DNA of 64,000 nucleotides from JBCBGF01 sp039193455 (GCA_039193455.1 JBCCWO010000003.1:1-64000), one strand, 5' to 3'; shown: positions 16,827 through 24,640, numbered from the stretch's first letter. The notes: generated by a model not told the origin, from the letters alone. A program made the numbers and translations.

Positions 16827-17861
16827 CTATTCAGATCTCCGCCCCGCATCGCGCAACGCATCCCTGAGCGCCACCATATCGCCCGGCATGGGCATCTCAA
16901 ACTCCAGTGCCTCTTTCGTCACCGGATGCACAAATCCCAGCCGCCCGGCATGCAGCGCCTGGCGCGGAAAAGCCGCCGCAGCCTCTGCCGCCCGTCCCAT
17001 GGCCTTTGCCGACAACCTGCGCCGCCCGCCATAGGTCTGATCTCCGATCAGGCCGTGGCCGATATGGGCCAGATGCACGCGGATCTGATGTGTCCGCCCG
17101 GTCTCAAGCCGACAGGTGATCTGCGCGGCCTGATCGGCGAACCGCTCGGCCACCTGCACCCGCGTCACGGCATGGCGCCCGCATTGAAAGAGCACCGCCT
17201 GCCGCTGCCGGTCGGTCTTGTGGCGCGCCAGCTGGGTGGTGATCTTCACCACGCCACCCGGCTCAAAGCTCACCCCACGCACCCCACGCAGCCTTGGGTC
17301 CGCGGCATCCGGCACGCCAAAGCACAGCGCCTGATAGACGCGATCCACCGTGTGCGCCTCGAACTGCGCCGCAAGCCCGTGATGCGCCGCATCCGATTTG
17401 GCCACAACCAGCAGGCCCGAGGTATCCTTGTCGATCCGGTGCACGATGCCCGGCCGCTTCTCCCCGCCAACACCGGACAAAGCGCCGCCGAAATGGTGCA
17501 GAAGGGCATTGACCAACGTCCCCGACGGCGTCCCCGGCGCGGGGTGCACCACCATGCCCACGGGTTTGTTGACCACGATCAGATGCGTGTCCTCGTACGC
17601 GATGTCGAGCGGGATCGCCTCGGGCAGAACATCCACCTCGGCGGCCGCGGCAACCGCGATCTCGAACACGTCCCCTTCGGCAACGGCCGCTTTCGCATCC
17701 GTTATCACCGCCCCACCCCGCGTTACCGCGCCCTCGGCGATCAACGCCGCCAGCCGCGTGCGCGACAGATGCGCCGCCTCTGGCACATCGCGGGCCAGTG
17801 CCTTATCCAGACGCCGCGGCGGATCGGGCCGGATCGTGACAATCACCGGAGTTGCGGACAT
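16827..17861 (-). CDS. RluA/RluD family 23S rRNA pseudouridine synthase
   Basis: A 344-residue enzyme with an N-terminal S4 RNA-binding domain (RLDKALARDV to about residue 75) and the RluA-type catalytic domain. HRIDKDTSGLLVV carries the catalytic Asp, and CRLETGRTHQIRVHLAHIGH is the second signature. It isomerises uridines in large-subunit rRNA; its length and S4 domain suggest RluD. Its ATG overlaps the divergent DUF6476 ATG by two bases in the sequence CATG, and I see no strong SD. Confidence 0.92.
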   Translation of the reverse strand: MSATPVIVTIRPDPPRRLDKALARDVPEAAHLSRTRLAALIAEGAVTRGGAVITDAKAAVAEGDVFEIAVAAAAEVDVLPEAIPLDIAYEDTHLIVVNKPVGMVVHPAPGTPSGTLVNALLHHFGGALSGVGGEKRPGIVHRIDKDTSGLLVVAKSDAAHHGLAAQFEAHTVDRVYQALCFGVPDAADPRLRGVRGVSFEPGGVVKITTQLARHKTDRQRQAVLFQCGRHAVTRVQVAERFADQAAQITCRLETGRTHQIRVHLAHIGHGLIGDQTYGGRRRLSAKAMGRAAEAAAAFPRQALHAGRLGFVHPVTKEALEFEMPMPGDMVALRDALRDAGRRSE

Positions 17862-18162
17862 GGATGACGACCCCACGCTTGGGCCAGAACCGCCCCAGCT
17901 TCGCTTTCTGCGGCGGCTCGTCACCATTCTGACAGCCACCATGATCCTCGGCGTTCTAGCGATCGTCGCGCTGCTTGTCATCCGCCTGCAAACGCCGCCA
18001 CCCCTCGCCCTGCCGGACAGCATCGCCCTGCAGGATGGCGCCACTGCCACCGCGTTTACCCTGGGTGATGGCTGGTTCGCGGTGGTCACCGCCGACGACC
18101 GCATCCTGATCTTTGACCGGCTGAACGGCAGCCTCCTACAAACGGTTGAGATCGCCCGCTAA
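17860..18162 (+). CDS. DUF6476 small membrane protein
   Basis: A 100-residue protein with one membrane helix (about residues 23-45, LVTILTATMILGVLAIVALL), a cytoplasmic acidic N-terminus, and an external C-terminal part with DDRILIFDRLNGSLLQTVEI. I match it to the Rhodobacteraceae family DUF6476; function unknown. The start codon overlaps that of the divergent Rlu gene, and the stop overlaps the convergent phosphoesterase stop by 4 nt. Confidence 0.75.
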   Translation: MDDDPTLGPEPPQLRFLRRLVTILTATMILGVLAIVALLVIRLQTPPPLALPDSIALQDGATATAFTLGDGWFAVVTADDRILIFDRLNGSLLQTVEIAR

Positions 18163-18902
18163 CGCGCCGCCCACCCCGTGGCGAGCGCCTGCGCCCAATC
18201 ATCGGCACCGTTCGCGCGGGCGAGCTCTTGCATAGCACGGCTGTCATAGGGCACCGCCAGCAGCGCCGCCTGCCATGCGCCCCCCACCTTTTCAAGGATG
18301 GCATACCGCGCGTCGGGCGATCCGGCTTCGGCCCAATAGGGCGGCGTGATTGTCGGGTTCAGATAAGCGGGGCACCCAACCGCGCCGGGATTGACCAACA
18401 AAGGCCCGCCCGGAACCCGCACAACCCGCGGCATATGCGTGTGGCCCGAGACGATCACCTCGGCGTCGATCCCTTCTGCCGGGGCCGCACACTCGGCCAG
18501 TGTCGCGGGCACCATGCTGCCATCCTTCGCGCGCCGGTGCAGCCAGTTCTTGTTGTCATCATCGGGCCGGCCATGGACCATCATGATACCCTGCCGCGCA
18601 TCGGTGAGCGGCAGCGCTCGCAACCAATCGAGGTGCGCCTGTGTCATCTCGGGCCAGGCCCAGCGCTCCCACAGCCCCATGTCTTCAGCCGGGCGGTCGA
18701 TCAGAAACCGGTCATGGTTGCCCCGCACCTGCGGGATGCCTTTGGCAATCAGCAGGTCCGCCACCGCGCCAGGCGCCAGCGGCCCGGACACGCTGTCGCC
18801 AAGGTTCAGAATATGCGCGATCCGACGCCGCCGGATATCGTCCAGCACCGCCTCAAGCGCCGCCAGATTGGCATGAATGTCCGAAATCACCGCTACCCGC
18901 AT
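18159..18902 (-). CDS. Calcineurin-like metallophosphoesterase (YfcE-like)
   Basis: A 247-residue cytoplasmic phosphodiesterase with the full two-metal motif set: SDIHANLAALEAVL near the N-terminus, GDSVSGP, GNHD at about residue 66, HGRP and SGHTHMP. Such YfcE-type enzymes cleave small phosphodiesters; the natural substrate is unknown. The start MRVAVISD (18902) fits the family; five codons of upstream extension are open but unneeded. It is a single gene, convergent with DUF6476. Confidence 0.88.
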   Translation of the reverse strand: MRVAVISDIHANLAALEAVLDDIRRRRIAHILNLGDSVSGPLAPGAVADLLIAKGIPQVRGNHDRFLIDRPAEDMGLWERWAWPEMTQAHLDWLRALPLTDARQGIMMVHGRPDDDNKNWLHRRAKDGSMVPATLAECAAPAEGIDAEVIVSGHTHMPRVVRVPGGPLLVNPGAVGCPAYLNPTITPPYWAEAGSPDARYAILEKVGGAWQAALLAVPYDSRAMQELARANGADDWAQALATGWAAR

Positions 18903-18946
18903 CCCCGCACCATGCAAAGCCGCAACGCCGGGGTAAACCCACGCCC

Positions 18947-18967
18947 TTCAGCTTGGCAAAAATACTC
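18947..18967. repeat. Rhodobacteraceae intergenic repeat, copy 2
   Basis: TTCAGCTTGGCAAAAATACTC matches copy 1 at 15666-15686 at 20 of 21 positions. It is followed by CCGCCGGAGGCGG, a short GC hairpin, and lies between the phosphoesterase start and tRNA-His. Confidence 0.6.
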
Positions 18968-19003
18968 CCGCCGGAGGCGGCCAATGATACGTTTAGGTTG
19001 GAA

Positions 19004-19080
19004 TGGTACCGCCTCCCTGGCTTGAACAGGGGACCTCTGGATCCACAATCCAGCGCTCTAACCAACTGAGCTAAGGCGGC
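19004..19080 (-). tRNA. tRNA-His (GTG anticodon)
   Basis: Seventy-seven nucleotides with encoded CCA. Acceptor GCCGCCT pairs with AGGCGGT (one G-U at the end); D arm GCTC/GAGC; anticodon stem CTGGA/TCCAG with loop TTGTGGA, giving GTG; T arm CCCTG/CAGGG. The discriminator is A73 and the base before G1 is T, so the extra G-1 and C73 of normal tRNA-His are absent. That loss is known for a group of alphaproteobacteria. Confidence 0.97.
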
Positions 19081-19125
19081 ACGCGATGCGCGTGATAGCG
19101 ACAGCCCCCGCCGATTGCAAGGGTG

Positions 19126-20034
19126 TCAGAGGGTCAGTTCGTACTGCTGTTCGACCACGTCGACCCCAAAGGATCGGGTGGGTTTTGAGCCGGTCAATGC
19201 GAAGCCATACCGCTCGTAAAGCCGACAAGCCGCGCGGTGGCTCTCATGCGTCCAGAGCGTCATGCGGGTGTAGCCAGCATCGCGTGCAAACCCCAGGCAA
19301 CTCTCCAGCATCTGCCGCCCAAGACCGAGGCCCCGCGCCTCGGGCACCAGGTAGAACAGGCGCAGCTTTGCAACGCCAGGCGTGCCCGAGCGGACGCAAA
19401 AGATCGAGCCCAGCCGCCGCCCCCGCGCCTCGGCGATGAAGGCGCGTTCGGTGGCCGGATCTTGGGTGCGCAGGAAATCGACAAGGATGTCGGCCACCAA
19501 AGTCTCGAATGTCGCGTCAAATCCGTCGCTTACCACGTAATCCTCACCATGGCGTTGGATCAGCCAGCCCGCGTCGCCGATGGCGATATCGCGCAACTGG
19601 ACCTCGTCGGGCGCAATCGGCGCCATGTGCCGGGTGACGATGTCCAGCGCATCGGCCAGGCCGTCAGTGCCGCAGGGGCCAAGGTCGGCGCAGCGGGCGG
19701 CAATGAAATCGCGTGACGCCTGCACCAATCCCGCCATGCGACGCCGTCCCGGCGCGGTCAGCGTGAGGTGGCGCTGGCGGGCATCGCGGGTCGAAGGGCG
19801 GCGCACCAGCAATCCATCGCGTTCAAACCGCTTCAGAACCCGGCTGAGATGCCCCTCATCCAGCCCCAAATCGTCGGCCAACTGCCGCGCCGTGGCATCC
19901 GGGCAAACCGACAGCTCATAAAGCACGCGCACTTCGGTGGCCGTAAACCCGCTGTCCAGATAGTTGCGCGTCACAAGGCCCATGGCCTGCGTGTAGTGCC
20001 GGTTAAAGGCGCGAATGCGATCGATGGCGTCCAT
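19126..20034 (-). CDS. MarR-GNAT fusion: regulator with acetyltransferase domain
   Basis: A 302-residue two-domain protein. Residues 1-140 are a MarR winged helix (ATARQLADDLGLDEGHLSRV is the DNA-reading helix-turn-helix). Residues 145-302 are a GNAT N-acetyltransferase, with the acetyl-CoA loop EARGLGLGRQML and the C-terminal AACRLYERYGF. This fusion is a known family; the substrates are mostly unknown. A 17-bp inverted-repeat site lies 38 nt before the start, suggesting autoregulation. The gene is divergent from an exported protein gene. Confidence 0.9.
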   Translation of the reverse strand: MDAIDRIRAFNRHYTQAMGLVTRNYLDSGFTATEVRVLYELSVCPDATARQLADDLGLDEGHLSRVLKRFERDGLLVRRPSTRDARQRHLTLTAPGRRRMAGLVQASRDFIAARCADLGPCGTDGLADALDIVTRHMAPIAPDEVQLRDIAIGDAGWLIQRHGEDYVVSDGFDATFETLVADILVDFLRTQDPATERAFIAEARGRRLGSIFCVRSGTPGVAKLRLFYLVPEARGLGLGRQMLESCLGFARDAGYTRMTLWTHESHRAACRLYERYGFALTGSKPTRSFGVDVVEQQYELTL

Positions 20035-20071
20035 GGCATTTTCCCAGAAAACACCCGAACATCATTCGAAA

Positions 20072-20088
20072 ACTTGCTTTAGTCAAGT
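20072..20088. promoter_or_regulatory. Probable MarR-type operator
   Basis: ACTTG-N7-CAAGT, a perfect inverted repeat with an AT-rich surround, in the 205-nt divergent gap, 38 nt upstream of the MarR-GNAT start. Position and form suit autoregulation. The gap holds no gene. Confidence 0.45.
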
Positions 20089-20239
20089 ATTTTAGCCGAT
20101 CAAACCGCGCCCCTGCCCGGCATCGTTTCGATGCGCGCCAAAATCAGCGGCAGATTGAGGCAGGTTCGGCACCGCGCTTGCCGCAAGAGCCCCCGCTGCC
20201 TAGGCTTTTCCCTGGTTTTTTTGTTCAGGAGTTTCGCCA

Positions 20240-21016
20240 ATGTTCAAACGGCTTTTTGTTGCCGCCTTGCTGCTCTTGCACCCGCTTGGAGCGCACGCGC
20301 AGGCGGGCGTCAGCGACGTTCTCGGATCGATCCATCTTGACCCGGCCTTCCGGCAGGACCTGCGCGACCGGGGCTTCACCGGCGAACGCTTTGACATCAT
20401 GGTGAACCACACCCGCAGCCTGTTCACCGATCAAGAGATCATTTCTGGTCTTGAACGCCGGATCGCGGCCCAGCTTGAGGCCAGCGAATACGATCCCGAC
20501 ACGGTGTTCTTCCTCGAACTCGACAAGACCCTGAACCAGGCCTACGACGTCGGCGTAACGCAATTGCGGCCCGCCGAACGTCAGCTGATGTTTCAGGTCG
20601 ATACCGGGTTCATCCGCGCGATCCCGGCCCGCGACTGTCGCCGCATGATGAGTGGGCGGATGTCTGGCGACCGTTGGGGCGCCCTGAATGACGCCTATCT
20701 TGTTCAGCTCTCGCCCAACGTGCTTGACGGCTACCAGGCCGCCACGCGCAAGGCGATGCGGCTGGGTTTGGCGCCGAATGCCAGCCCGCGCCGCCTGACG
20801 GCACAGGAAATCCGTAGCGTGGAAGAGGCGATCCTGCCCAAGATCGACACCATGATCTCGCAGCAAAAGGACCCGCGCGCGATGTATGACGCCTGGCGTA
20901 ACGGTGACACGTCCGGCCGCTATGCCTGTGCGTTCAGCCAGATGTTCGCCGCCGCCGCGATGAGCCTGCAAGACGGCCGCCGCGACCTGGCGCTGCGCTA
21001 TCTGATGACGAACTGA
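20240..21016 (+). CDS. Exported protein of unknown function
   Basis: A 258-residue protein with a clear signal peptide (FVAALLLLHPLGAHA, cut near residue 21). The rest is predicted mostly helical, with two cysteines (in ARDCRRM and YACAFSQ) that could form a disulfide. I do not recognise a named family. SD CAGGAG lies about 10 nt ahead of the ATG. It is probably periplasmic. It is divergent from the MarR-GNAT gene, which may regulate it. Confidence 0.75.
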   Translation: MFKRLFVAALLLLHPLGAHAQAGVSDVLGSIHLDPAFRQDLRDRGFTGERFDIMVNHTRSLFTDQEIISGLERRIAAQLEASEYDPDTVFFLELDKTLNQAYDVGVTQLRPAERQLMFQVDTGFIRAIPARDCRRMMSGRMSGDRWGALNDAYLVQLSPNVLDGYQAATRKAMRLGLAPNASPRRLTAQEIRSVEEAILPKIDTMISQQKDPRAMYDAWRNGDTSGRYACAFSQMFAAAAMSLQDGRRDLALRYLMTN

Positions 21017-21081
21017 TCCGGGCCGGGGCGGCCCCGCCACAGGGGATTGCCCTGCCCGTTTTGCCGCGCTACTCCCCCGCC

Positions 21082-21288
21082 ATGGGCATCAACAGCGAAA
21101 AAGACATCGAGGCCAACCTTCAGATCGGCCCCACCTCGGCGGGGGCGGTGCGGCTTTTCGTTGAAGGCGGCGGCGTCGAGATCCCGATGGATTTTGATCC
21201 TGAAGAGGCCGAGGAGATCGCCGAAGAAATCCGCGCCGCCGCGGCCCGCGCCCGCGCGATGGGCCCTAAGCCGTCAAAAAAGGGGTAA
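21082..21288 (+). CDS. Small acidic protein (DUF6324-like)
   Basis: Sixty-eight residues starting MGINSEKDIEANLQIGPTSA, with an acidic helical patch (DPEEAEEIAEEI) and a basic tail (GPKPSKKG). It resembles the small Rhodobacteraceae family DUF6324; function unknown. The ATG at 21082 fits that family better than an ATG seven codons upstream. Its 3' end overlaps the convergent mmcB by 23 nt. Confidence 0.6.
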   Translation: MGINSEKDIEANLQIGPTSAGAVRLFVEGGGVEIPMDFDPEEAEEIAEEIRAAAARARAMGPKPSKKG

Positions 21289-21730
21289 CGCCCGGATCCC
21301 GCGCCGCTTGCCAGCGCAGGGCGGCGTGGCGGGCAAACTTTTGCACCATCACCTTGCGCCGCGGCGCGGCCAGCTTGGCCTCCGGGCCCATCCGTACGAT
21401 TTCGGCATCATGGGCATCGGCGATGATCAGCCCGGTTTCGAGCGGCAAGAGCTCGGTCGGGAACGCCTCATCCACTGCCCAGAAATAACGATCGCACCAC
21501 TCCAGATAGCCTTGCCACTTGGCGTCGCCCTGAAAGTCTGCGCGGCTGGACTTGCATTCGACCACCCAGATTTCACCCTTTGGCCCCAACGCCATCACAT
21601 CGACCCGCAAGCCCCGCGTGGGCGTCAGCTCTTCCACCGTGACGAAATCAAGCTCCAACAGATGGCGGCACACCCCCCGCGCCAAAAGCTGACCGGGTTT
21701 GAGCGTGTTGGGGGCGTGATCCTCAGGCAT
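21266..21730 (-). CDS. mmcB: MmcB family DNA repair protein
   Basis: A 154-residue protein with a PD-(D/E)XK nuclease-like core: RVDVMALG supplies Asp and EIWVVECKSSRADFQGD supplies E-x-K. MmcB of Caulobacter is an SOS-controlled gene that protects against mitomycin C. Here an alphaproteobacterial LexA box lies 13 nt before the ATG, so SOS control is seen in the sequence itself. The start MPEDHAPN was chosen to agree with family length and with the LexA site, which the longer frame would place inside the gene. Confidence 0.9.
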   Translation of the reverse strand: MPEDHAPNTLKPGQLLARGVCRHLLELDFVTVEELTPTRGLRVDVMALGPKGEIWVVECKSSRADFQGDAKWQGYLEWCDRYFWAVDEAFPTELLPLETGLIIADAHDAEIVRMGPEAKLAAPRRKVMVQKFARHAALRWQAARDPGVTPFLTA

Positions 21731-21742
21731 AGGCAAAAGAGT

Positions 21743-21757
21743 GAACAAGTCGTGAAC
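21743..21757. promoter_or_regulatory. LexA (SOS) box of mmcB
   Basis: GAAC-AAGTCGT-GAAC on the plus strand (GTTC-N7-GTTC on the mmcB strand), an exact match to the direct-repeat LexA site of alphaproteobacteria. It ends 13 nt before the mmcB ATG. Confidence 0.8.
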
Positions 21758-21842
21758 AAAAATCAAGCTTTCCGGTCATGGCATTGGGTCTCGCGGTGCA
21801 TGTTCCATAGTTTTGCCACCAATGGCGTGCAGACGGCCTGCC

Positions 21843-23060
21843 ATGGACAAGGCTCGCGGCAGCAAAGACATCACGGCACTTCAAGGTTTGGCCATTGCGG
21901 GGTTCGCATTGGTCGGGCTCTTTTTCCTGGGCTTTTTCGACCCCCTGCCCGAACGTAGAGAAGCGGCCGCCAACGGCGTCTTTGTCTATTTCGGGCCCGA
22001 GGGTGAAACCATCCCACGGCCCGGCGCGGTCCCGGCGGAGCGTGAGGCCGCTCTGGCCGCGCTTGAGGCGTCCGATTACTTTGGCGCCTATGCGGCGGGC
22101 CCGCGCGGGCGTCACGGGGTCTGGACCGGCGCGTGGACGCCCGAGCTGGCGCGCACCTTTGCGCTGGCGGCCTGCGGCGCGGAGTGCCGGATCGTTGCCG
22201 AACGCCACCCCCTGCACCGGGACCCAGAGCGGAGTGAGCCGGTGGCCACCACGGCAATGGCACGCAACCTTGCAATCCACTGGCCGTTTCAGGACGAACA
22301 TATCGCCATCGGCGGCGCGGGCGCGTGGGGGCATCGCACCGAACCCGCCGGGAAAGGTGCCTGGAAAAACGCAATGCGCGACGCCGCCGCCGATTGCGAA
22401 ACGCGCCGCGCGGCGGAGCGTGCGCCGAACTCTGACATCTCGCCGCCCTGCACGGTTCAACGCCTGACCGAGATCGTGGATTTGCGTCCCAAGCCAGAGC
22501 TTTATCCGGCGGCCTTCACTCTCGATCCGGCACCCCTCGCGCCAGTATCCGACACGGAGATCGTGAAATTGCGCGGCGATAGGGCCTTTGACCTGCCGGG
22601 CGTTCTGGGCCCGTTCTTGCCACGCGGCTTGCACGGTGCCCGGGCCGCGAACGGCGCCTCAGCGTCCGAGGTTGTGCGCCAGGCAGGTTGGCCCGCCGCC
22701 GGAGAAACCATTGCGCTTGAAAAGTGCAATGCCGCCCGGCGCCCGGGCGAACCCGCCTGCGTGATCACCCACACCCGCACGCCCGATAGGCCAGTGCCAG
22801 GCGGCGCGCTTGCGGTAACGCCCGAGCTTTATGCGTCGTTCGAGGCCTGGGAAAAGACCGAGGGCGCGGGCGCCTTTGCGATTGGCCCCTATGGCGCATG
22901 GGGGTCGTCCTACGGATACGACGACGCCGAAGCGGCGGTGCAAAAGGCGGCGGACTGGTGTTGGTACTACACACGCCGAAACTGGTCGTATCGTCAGGTC
23001 GACCGCGCCTTCCTGGATCCCGACGTGGCCTGCCGCGTGGTCGCCATCCGCGACAACTGA
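21843..23060 (+). CDS. Membrane-anchored protein with DUF4189-like repeats
   Basis: About 405 residues. One membrane helix near the N-terminus (LQGLAIAGFALVGLFFLGFF) is followed by a large periplasmic part. Several segments share a pattern seen in DUF4189 domains, a short Gly-rich beta start, an Ala-rich helix, and a CR-V pair: GAYAAGPRGRHGVWTGAWT with CRIVAE, GAGAWGHRTEP, and FAIGPYGAWGSSYGYDDAEA with CRVVAIRD. The repeats look like a duplicated cysteine-rich domain. Function unknown. ATG 21843 was chosen; an upstream ATG at 21813 is open. Confidence 0.65.
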   Translation: MDKARGSKDITALQGLAIAGFALVGLFFLGFFDPLPERREAAANGVFVYFGPEGETIPRPGAVPAEREAALAALEASDYFGAYAAGPRGRHGVWTGAWTPELARTFALAACGAECRIVAERHPLHRDPERSEPVATTAMARNLAIHWPFQDEHIAIGGAGAWGHRTEPAGKGAWKNAMRDAAADCETRRAAERAPNSDISPPCTVQRLTEIVDLRPKPELYPAAFTLDPAPLAPVSDTEIVKLRGDRAFDLPGVLGPFLPRGLHGARAANGASASEVVRQAGWPAAGETIALEKCNAARRPGEPACVITHTRTPDRPVPGGALAVTPELYASFEAWEKTEGAGAFAIGPYGAWGSSYGYDDAEAAVQKAADWCWYYTRRNWSYRQVDRAFLDPDVACRVVAIRDN

Positions 23061-23127
23061 GCCGATTCTTGCGCGGGCGGGCATAGCCCGCTTGCCCAAG
23101 TATGGCCCGTCCCGCACAGTTGCGGGG

Positions 23128-23982
23128 ATGTCCGACACCGCCTTTCTCAATGCTTGCCGCATCTTCGATGTGCCGCCAGACGGCGCCGTTCAGGTTGCCG
23201 AAACGCCGGGATCGCGGGTGTGGAAGGTCACCCTCACCGACGGGACACCGGCGGCGTTAAAGGTGCCGCGCCCCGACAAGGCCGCAAGCGAACGCCCCGC
23301 GGGGGCGATGTTGCGCTATTGGCAGGGTGATGGCGCGGCGCAGATCATCGCGGGCTCGGATGGCCCGCTGCTGATCGAGTGGCTTGAGGGCCCATCACTG
23401 GGCGATCAAGCGCGCGCTGGCGATCTGGACAGCGCCGACCAGACGCTCGCCCAGGTTGCCGCCGGGCTGCAAGGTCGGCCCGGGGCGCCCTGGGCGGACT
23501 TGCCGACGCTGGATGTCTGGTGCCATGCCCTGCTGACCTTTGATCTGCGCCGCGTCTCCCCCGATGCCGCGTTGTGGTTCGAAGCGGCCGCGCGCCTTGC
23601 AGAAGACCTGATCGCCACCGCGCCCAGCACCGTTCCGCTGCACGGTGATCTGCACCATGACAACATCATCATCACTGATCGTGGGCCGCTGGCCTTCGAC
23701 CCCAAGGGCCTCATGGGCGATCCAGCCTATGAGCCCGCAAATGCGTTTCGCAACCCGCGCGGGGTCGAAGGGCCGCTCACCGATCCGATCCGGATCGATG
23801 CCCTGGCCCAGGCCGCCGCAGAGGCAATGGATGTGCCCTATCAGCGGGTCATCGGGTGGGCCGCGGTCAAATCCGCGCTGTCGCTGGCTTGGTCCCTGAC
23901 CGGCACAATCGGCGAGGCCGACGATCACGAATACCGTGTCCTCGCCGCACTGGGGCGGTCGGCTCGACGCCATTTCGGCTAG
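23128..23982 (+). CDS. Aminoglycoside/hydroxyurea-type phosphotransferase family protein
   Basis: A 284-residue kinase-fold protein. ALKVPRP gives the ATP-binding Lys, HGDLHHDNII the catalytic Asp, and LAFDPKGLMGDPAYEPANAF the metal-binding DPKG loop and the family signature. This is the APH(6)/hydroxyurea phosphotransferase family, some members of which inactivate streptomycin. Here it is chromosomal with no resistance genes near, so a metabolic substrate is as likely. The 6S RNA starts a few bases after its stop. Confidence 0.85.
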   Translation: MSDTAFLNACRIFDVPPDGAVQVAETPGSRVWKVTLTDGTPAALKVPRPDKAASERPAGAMLRYWQGDGAAQIIAGSDGPLLIEWLEGPSLGDQARAGDLDSADQTLAQVAAGLQGRPGAPWADLPTLDVWCHALLTFDLRRVSPDAALWFEAAARLAEDLIATAPSTVPLHGDLHHDNIIITDRGPLAFDPKGLMGDPAYEPANAFRNPRGVEGPLTDPIRIDALAQAAAEAMDVPYQRVIGWAAVKSALSLAWSLTGTIGEADDHEYRVLAALGRSARRHFG

Positions 23983-23987
23983 AGAGG

Positions 23988-24186
23988 TTGCCGGGCCCTG
24001 TTCGAGCCCCTATCTCTCGCCAGTGGCGGGTTCTGCCCCTCTCGTGTTGCGGTCCAATTCCGGTGGCCTTACTCAATTCCGAGGGAGCTGGCTCTGTGCG
24101 GATCCTGGTCCGTTTACCTGGCGCCCACCTGTGTATACAGGTCCTCGGGAATTTAATCCCGTTACGGTCCGGGCGGTCCCGCCACA
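23988..24186 (+). ncRNA. ssrS: 6S RNA
   Basis: The 220-nt gap shows 6S RNA features. Ends pair as a closing stem: GTTGCCGGGCC with GGTCCCGCCAC (9 of 11 pairs). TGTTCG follows the 5' strand, as in E. coli 6S, and GTTACGGTCCGGGCGG precedes the 3' strand, close to the E. coli GTTACAGCCTGCGGCGG. Local hairpins CCTGT/ACAGG and CGGGA/TCCCG lie in the 3' half. 6S RNA mimics an open promoter and holds the housekeeping RNA polymerase in stationary phase. End positions are estimated from the pairing. Confidence 0.75.
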
Positions 24187-24202
24187 TGCCCCTTGCGATG
24201 GA

Positions 24203-24511
24203 TCAGCGCTGTTGCGGCGCCGGTTCGCTGGGCACGGGCACCGCGGCCAATTCAGGCGCCCGGTTTCCACCGCTTTGGCCATCATCCTCTTTCTCGGTCA
24301 TGTTCATGACGGCAATGCCGAATTGCACGCCCGAGAAGACGATCCCGTTGAACATGAAGAGCAGGAAGGCCGCCAACAGGCCCACGTCGCTATGCGTGAC
24401 CAGATGCCAGAGGTTGGCGATGTTGAAGTAGAACAGCAGCCCCACGAACGCGGCTGAAATCGCGAAACCAATCAGCGTTTGGCGAATATAGAGCTTGACG
24501 AGTTTGGGCAT
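24203..24511 (-). CDS. Small two-helix membrane protein next to 6S RNA
   Basis: About 102 residues with two hydrophobic helices (LIGFAISAAFVGLLFYF and LLAAFLLFMFNGIVFSGVQF) and a Pro/Glu-rich C-terminal tail. No named family recognised. The ATG at 24511 (MPKLVKLYIRQ) has AGGAAAGG upstream; an extended frame is less likely. A 17-bp palindrome lies 66 nt ahead and may control it. Confidence 0.7.
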   Translation of the reverse strand: MPKLVKLYIRQTLIGFAISAAFVGLLFYFNIANLWHLVTHSDVGLLAAFLLFMFNGIVFSGVQFGIAVMNMTEKEDDGQSGGNRAPELAAVPVPSEPAPQQR

Positions 24512-24576
24512 AGTCGATGCCTTTCCTAACGCGGCGCCACACATATTAATGCAAAACACCGCATATCAAATATACA

Positions 24577-24593
24577 CTGCCAAATTTTGGCAG
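24577..24593. promoter_or_regulatory. 17-bp palindrome, candidate operator
   Basis: CTGCCAAA-T-TTTGGCAG: perfect 8-bp arms around one base, in an AT-rich gap of otherwise GC-rich DNA. It lies 66 nt upstream of the small membrane protein ATG and 48 nt after nusB. With a centre this small it suits a dimeric repressor site better than a terminator. Regulator unknown. Confidence 0.45.
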
Positions 24594-24640
24594 CAAATCG
24601 CTGACAGTCCGTTGACCGGCGCGGTTTCTGCGCCGACGGC

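Noticed and set aside
24577..24593. Terminator for nusB
   Set aside because: The palindrome centre is one base and no T run follows, so an operator is more likely.
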